The translations under genes and the position numbers were made by a program. A stretch of DNA of 10,071 nt from VBAS01 sp965652775 (lineage in GTDB: Bacteria; Bacteroidota; Bacteroidia; Chitinophagales; Chitinophagaceae), in NCBI GenBank assembly GCA_965652775.1, contig CBFGXP010000146.1, positions 1-10,071 on the forward strand. The letters are read 5' to 3'. Each line of letters opens with the position of its first letter. The stretch's first letter is position 1. The notes beneath the pieces were generated by a model. That model was given only the letters and a program-made list of their open reading frames with translations. It was not told where the DNA came from and did no database searches. Below are positions 6,302 through 10,071 of the stretch, piece by piece.

Positions 6302-7753
6302 CTACTTTTCAGAAAGCATATCCAGCGCTTCCTGTAGTTCTTGTTCATTGCCGGATAATACCAGCAGGCGGTCCCCGGCCATCAACTTGTCAGCACCTGT
6401 GGGCTGAATATATTTGTCGTTCCTTTTTATTAAAGTAATATAAGTTGAAGACGGAAAGTGAAGATCAACAATTCTTTTGCCAACCACGGTTGAATCACTA
6501 TTAAGCGTTACTATTTTTATTTCATTATTCGCAGGAACGACGTCGACACCATCCCCGGTTGCAACAGGTGGTTCCGTTACCCGTAACCATTTAGCAATTA
6601 ATGGCAGCGTTGTTCCCTGCAACAATACAGAAGTAATGGAAATAAAAAAGACCAGATTAAAGATGATGCCTGCTTTATCAAGTCCTGCTATCATCGGGTA
6701 GGTAGCAAATACTATGGGCACTGCACCACGCAAGCCCACCCACGAAATAAATAATTTGCTGCGGATACTGGTGTTGGATAAGGCCAAACTTGTAAAGACG
6801 CCTGCAGGTCTTGCAATAAAGATCAAAAAAGCAGCGATCAACAAACCGATGGGCACCAATGGGAGAACCCTTGAAGGAAATACAAGCAAACCCAATGTAA
6901 GGAACAAAACGATCTGCATGAGCCATGCCTGTCCGTCATAAAATTTCAAAAGACTTCGCTTATGGATAAAATCACGACTGCCTAACACGAGTGCTGAAAG
7001 ATAAATTGCGAGAAACCCATTGCCCCCGATAATATGCGTAGCGGCATAAGTAAACATGGCAAGGCCTAATACCAATACAGGATAAAGCCCTTCGCTACCT
7101 AGTTTTATATTGTTGATGATCCAGTGACTTAACCGACCCATACTATAACCCATAGCTCCACCGATCAAAAATCCTTTTACAAACAGAAATATAAAATTTA
7201 CTGTATCAAACTGCCCGCTCGCAATAATACCGGTCAAGGTGATCGTAAGGAAATAAGACATTGGATCATTGCTGCCACTTTCAAATTCAAGCACAGCCCC
7301 GACTTTTCCTTTTAGTTTCACTCCGCGGTTGCGTAGTATTGAAAATACTGCTGCTGCATCGGTGGCAGAAACAATAGCACCCAATAATAACCCTTCCATT
7401 AAACTAAAATCAAGGATGAAGTGTACAAATACGCCAACAGTCAAAGCCGTAACGAATACACCAATTGTGGAAAGAGAAATTCCCCGCCATAAAATAGGCT
7501 TGATAGCCTGCCAGCTTGTATCAAGTCCACCTGAGAACAAAATGAAGTTAAGTGCGGTAACCCCAATAAACTGTGCAATGCTTGTATCATCGAAATAAAT
7601 ACCACCGATCCCCTCAGAGCCGGCAAGCACTCCAACAATTAAAAATAAAATGAGGGTGGGAACGCCGAAACGGCTGGAAACATTACCTGCAACAATACTG
7701 ATGAGTAAAAGAAGGGAGCCGATCAGCAATATGTTTTCAGGCGATAGATCCAC
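6302..7753 (-). CDS. CPA1-type K+(Na+)/H+ antiporter, NhaP2/CvrA-like, with RCK_C domain
   Basis: The 483-residue protein has about twelve to thirteen membrane helices over residues 5-390 and a cytoplasmic tail. It should exchange cytoplasmic K+ or Na+ for protons. CPA1 hallmarks are 'FSGGLDT' (73-79), 'ATDAAAVFSIL' with Asp132 (130-140), 'ESGSNDP' with Asn162-Asp163 (158-164), 'ARPAG' with Arg315 and 'GLRGAVPIVFA' (340-350). Residues about 408-480 form an RCK_C (TrkA-C) domain, ending in 'LMAGDRLLVLSG' (457-468), which in this family senses a small ligand and gates transport. The start is GTG 7753: an in-frame TAA lies directly upstream, so no longer start is possible. A weak -7-like box (TAACTTTA, 7778-7785, minus strand) is the only promoter hint. 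The gene is divergent from the GH13 gene and followed by the eRF1-like gene. Choice between K+ and Na+ is not decidable by eye. Confidence 0.9.
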   Translation of the reverse strand: MDLSPENILLIGSLLLLISIVAGNVSSRFGVPTLILFLIVGVLAGSEGIGGIYFDDTSIAQFIGVTALNFILFSGGLDTSWQAIKPILWRGISLSTIGVFVTALTVGVFVHFILDFSLMEGLLLGAIVSATDAAAVFSILRNRGVKLKGKVGAVLEFESGSNDPMSYFLTITLTGIIASGQFDTVNFIFLFVKGFLIGGAMGYSMGRLSHWIINNIKLGSEGLYPVLVLGLAMFTYAATHIIGGNGFLAIYLSALVLGSRDFIHKRSLLKFYDGQAWLMQIVLFLTLGLLVFPSRVLPLVPIGLLIAAFLIFIARPAGVFTSLALSNTSIRSKLFISWVGLRGAVPIVFATYPMIAGLDKAGIIFNLVFFISITSVLLQGTTLPLIAKWLRVTEPPVATGDGVDVVPANNEIKIVTLNSDSTVVGKRIVDLHFPSSTYITLIKRNDKYIQPTGADKLMAGDRLLVLSGNEQELQEALDMLSEK

Positions 7754-7911
7754 TTATATCTACGTGCTTTTGAATTTTAAAGTTAACCACTATCCCTGTC
7801 ATGATAATTAAATTCCCGAATCTCTTCTCTCGTTATGATCCGTATAAAAATCACGTGCAATAAGACAGTTTCTTCAAAACTATATATCTTAAATAGAGCA
7901 GTTTTCTTTGC

Positions 7912-7919
7912 TATGTTTG
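7912..7919 (+). promoter_or_regulatory. -7 promoter box TATGTTTG for the GH13 gene
   Basis: TATGTTTG is an exact match to the Bacteroidota -7 consensus TAnnTTTG. It lies 64 bases before ATG 7984, giving a 5' leader of about 55-60 bases with no recognisable riboswitch. A TTTG is present only five bases upstream, not at the -33 position, so the upstream element is missing or degenerate. The 230-base divergent spacer (7754-7983) holds no gene that I can support. Confidence 0.4.
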
Positions 7920-7983
7920 CAGGTACGGCAAGGATATAAGTTTAAGGAACAAGTTACCGGTAAAAATAACAACAATTAAAATC

Positions 7984-9465
7984 ATGACTCAACCAAAATA
8001 CCCATCGCTTTACCAAATCAATACAAGGGTTTGGCTTACGGCATTATCCCGTGAACTTGGAAGAAAAGCTACTTTGGATGATATACCTGATAAAGCATTG
8101 CAACAGTTGAAAGTGTTGGGTTTTGATTGGTTATGGTTTTTGAGTGTTTGGTCTACAGGTGTGCTTGGACAAAAAATATCCCGCGAGAACCGGGAATGGC
8201 GAAATGATTTCGAGAAAACATTGAATGATTTGCAGGAAGAAGATATTGGCGGGTCTGGTTTTGCGATTGCCGGTTACCATGTACATCCTGATCTTGGTGG
8301 TGATGATGCATTGAAACGGCTCCGTGCAAAACTTAGAAAACATGGGTTTAAACTAATGCTTGACTTTGTTCCCAATCATATGGGACCCGATCATCCCTGG
8401 GTTATTGATCATTCCGATTATTTTATTTCAGGAACAGAGAATGATCTTGAAAAAGAACCATTGAATTATAACCGCATAACAAATCGGGAAGGTGAACTGA
8501 TACTTGCTTATGGACGTGATCCTTATTTTTCAGGGTGGCCTGACACCCTGCAACTGGATTATAGTAATCCAGAAACGGTAGAAGCAATGACCAAAGAGCT
8601 GCTTCGGATCTCAGCTCAATGCGATGGAGTGAGATGTGATATGGCAATGCTTATTCTCCCTGATATTTTTGAAAAAACCTGGGGCCAACGTGCCCAACCT
8701 TTCTGGCCCCAGGCTATAAAAAAAGTCCGTGAGCAAAATCCCGGATTCTGTTTCATGGCCGAGGTTTATTGGGATTATGAATGGACACTTCAACAACAGG
8801 GGTTTGACTATGCCTATGATAAACGTCTTTATGATCGTTTGCGTGAAGGTCACGCAAAGCCGGTCAGGGAACATTTTTATGCGGACCATGAATACCAGGA
8901 TAAGCTTGCCCGCTTTCTTGAAAATCATGATGAGCCAAGAGCTGCCGCAACATTTGATCAGGAAAAGCATCAAGCCGCCGCCATCATAACTTTTTTATCT
9001 CCGGGGTTACGATTTTTTCACCAGGGGCAATTTACAGGAAAAACAAAACGTATCTCACCCCATTTGATCCGTGCTCCACTTGAGCCAATCAATACCGGGC
9101 TGCAAAAATTTTACGAAAAGCTTCTCAACATACTCAACAAGCCAATATTCAGAAATGGAAATTGGAGTTTGATGGAATGCAAACCTGCCTGGGAAGATAA
9201 CAACACATGGAATTCCTTTATTGCGTTTGCATGGGAGGGGATTTCTGACAACCGCGTATTGGTTTGTGTAAACTATTCTCCGGGCACCGGGCAGTGCTAT
9301 GCCAATCCTCCATTCCCTGAAATTGCCGATAAACGATGGAAGTTAGTTGACCTGATGAGTGAAGCTAGTTATGTAAGAGAAGGAAATGATTTACTAAGAA
9401 GCGGACTGTACCTGGATATGCCTGCATGGAGCTATCATGTATTTGAAATAAACGACATACAATAA
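7984..9465 (+). CDS. Cytoplasmic GH13 alpha-amylase-family glycoside hydrolase/transferase
   Basis: The 493-residue protein has no signal peptide, so it should act on alpha-glucans or alpha-glucosides in the cytoplasm. It is a (beta/alpha)8 barrel with all GH13 motifs: region I 'DFVPNH' (127-132), region II 'DGVRCDMAM' with Arg217 and nucleophile Asp219, region III 'EVYWDY' with acid/base Glu260 and region IV 'ENHDEPR' (313-319) with the stabilising Asp316. The N-terminus begins directly with the first barrel strand ('YPSLYQINTRVWL', 6-18), so there is no starch-binding or N-terminal beta-domain. Residues about 385-490 form the usual C-terminal beta-sandwich. The beta-3 stretch 'GYHVHPDLGG' (97-106) and 'SVWSTG' (54-59) differ from classical amylases, so the exact subfamily and specificity remain open. 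It is divergent from the antiporter and has no SusC/SusD genes nearby. ATG 7984 has no Shine-Dalgarno sequence. Confidence 0.87.
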   Translation: MTQPKYPSLYQINTRVWLTALSRELGRKATLDDIPDKALQQLKVLGFDWLWFLSVWSTGVLGQKISRENREWRNDFEKTLNDLQEEDIGGSGFAIAGYHVHPDLGGDDALKRLRAKLRKHGFKLMLDFVPNHMGPDHPWVIDHSDYFISGTENDLEKEPLNYNRITNREGELILAYGRDPYFSGWPDTLQLDYSNPETVEAMTKELLRISAQCDGVRCDMAMLILPDIFEKTWGQRAQPFWPQAIKKVREQNPGFCFMAEVYWDYEWTLQQQGFDYAYDKRLYDRLREGHAKPVREHFYADHEYQDKLARFLENHDEPRAAATFDQEKHQAAAIITFLSPGLRFFHQGQFTGKTKRISPHLIRAPLEPINTGLQKFYEKLLNILNKPIFRNGNWSLMECKPAWEDNNTWNSFIAFAWEGISDNRVLVCVNYSPGTGQCYANPPFPEIADKRWKLVDLMSEASYVREGNDLLRSGLYLDMPAWSYHVFEINDIQ

Positions 9466-9506
9466 GGATCACTTATTCAGAATGGTAGCAGTATTGTATC
9501 AAGTCC

Positions 9507-9537
9507 GCAATCTTTTAAATATTAGGTAAAAGTTCGC
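9507..9537. terminator. Possible bidirectional hairpin between convergent GH13 and DUF1543 genes
   Basis: CTTTTA (9512-9517) and TAAAAG (9527-9532) pair exactly around a nine-base loop. With one bulged base on each side the stem extends to GCAA/TTcGC. The location between two convergent stop codons (9465 and 9589) fits a shared terminator and the arms supply short T runs both ways, but the stem is AT-rich and weak. Confidence 0.3.
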
Positions 9538-9588
9538 ACAATCCTAAGATTTAAAGAAATAAAATTCCTGTGTCGATGTGGGTAAATG

Positions 9589-10071
9589 CTATTGAAACAT
9601 ACTGAGTTTAAAATAGCCAAGATGTATTTCATCTTCCATCAGTGATTCGCCGGGGATTATCGATAGCTTATATTTTTCTTTTGCAACTGCAGGTAGTATA
9701 TCTGTTATTTCATAAATATCATCTACATCCACTCCGAATTTATCGTCAATATGTGCAGTAGCTCCTTTAAAACCGGTATGCCGGAAAAAAGCAGTTTTTT
9801 TTGAAATGCTAATCGCTTCTGCCTTATCAACTGCAGCGATCACCATTTTATAATGAAATTCTTCAAACTCATTTGGTTTGTAACCACCAAGATTAATGAA
9901 GAATAATTTATAAGAACTGCTTTGTATGCTTTCGTTTTTCAAAACAACTTCCACTTTAAAACCATTTACACTGGTCACTTCACGCCATGCATCAAAATGA
10001 ATTTTATTATTACCGGGCCAGAATGTTATTACATCTGGCACCAGGTCTTTAATAGAATCACCAATGCCAAA
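9589..10071 (-). CDS. DUF1543 domain protein (5' end beyond the window)
   Basis: The minus-strand frame stays open to the window edge, so the gene is partial at its start; 160 residues are visible, beginning FGIGDSIKDLVPD. An in-frame GTG at 10041 is an internal valine rather than the start. DUF1543 features are 'FGIGDS' near the edge, 'KIHFDAWREV' shortly after, 'LFFINLGGYKPNEFEEFH' in the middle and 'AHIDDKFGVDVDD' toward the end; the family domain appears twice as related strand patterns. The last residues 'GYFKL' and TAG stop at 9589-9591 are clean. No signal peptide can be judged. The biochemical role of DUF1543 proteins is not established as far as I know. It is convergent with the GH13 gene and probably begins about 15-25 residues past the edge. 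Confidence 0.78.
   Translation of the reverse strand, partial: FGIGDSIKDLVPDVITFWPGNNKIHFDAWREVTSVNGFKVEVVLKNESIQSSSYKLFFINLGGYKPNEFEEFHYKMVIAAVDKAEAISISKKTAFFRHTGFKGATAHIDDKFGVDVDDIYEITDILPAVAKEKYKLSIIPGESLMEDEIHLGYFKLSMFQ

Noticed and set aside
8611..8973. Minus-strand open frame of 120 codons inside the GH13 gene
   Set aside because: Overlaps catalytic regions II-IV of a clear GH13 enzyme; the antisense product has no family signature.
10039..10041. GTG as start codon of the DUF1543 gene
   Set aside because: The reading frame stays open upstream to the window edge and the residues there (FGIGDSIKDLVPD) fit the DUF1543 family, so the GTG is internal and the gene is cut by the window.
1..10071. 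CRISPR arrays, insertion sequences, tRNA or rRNA genes, toxin-antitoxin or defence genes
   Set aside because: No long spaced direct repeats, transposase motifs, cloverleaf-like segments or defence-family proteins were visible on either strand.

Overview
The window looks like chromosome from a Bacteroidota bacterium, most likely of the Chitinophagaceae type (this is inference). The pointers are moderate GC with many AT-rich spacers, almost no Shine-Dalgarno sequences before the genes, two exact matches to the Bacteroidota -7 promoter box TAnnTTTG, and a protein repertoire typical of the phylum: a DUF1080 protein, an exported 2-epimerase, a lipoprotein SGNH esterase and a DUF1543 protein. I see no tRNA, rRNA, CRISPR array, insertion sequence or phage gene.

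Layout, left to right. (1) 1-2660, plus strand: the last 20 codons of an ABC ATPase, then a complete ten-helix YbbP-type permease. Short heptamer repeats lie on both sides of the permease. (2) 2710-4895, plus strand: a perfect 19-bp palindrome touching the start of a two-gene set, an exported DUF1080 (3-keto-glycoside hydrolase/lyase type) protein and an exported AGE-family sugar 2-epimerase. (3) 4926-5597, minus strand: a TesA-like SGNH esterase lipoprotein, convergent with the epimerase. (4) 5832-7753, minus strand: a CPA1/NhaP2-type cation/proton antiporter with a C-terminal RCK_C domain, followed by a 125-residue protein resembling the central domain of eRF1/Pelota proteins. Small inverted repeats lie on both sides of the small gene. 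(5) 7984-9465, plus strand: a cytoplasmic GH13 enzyme, divergent from the antiporter. (6) 9589-10071, minus strand: a DUF1543 protein whose first residues lie beyond the window edge.

How the genes may work together. The ATPase, permease and esterase correspond to the E. coli YbbA-YbbP-TesA neighbourhood, which suggests an inner-membrane machine that presents lipid-like molecules to an envelope esterase. Here a carbohydrate gene pair sits between permease and esterase. The epimerase and DUF1080 protein both carry export signals and would modify short sugars in the periplasm. The antiporter and GH13 enzyme are probably separate units under divergent promoters. The items most worth a second look are the stand-alone eRF1-domain-like protein, the 19-bp palindrome and the heptamer arrays that put stop codons in all three frames after each ABC gene.
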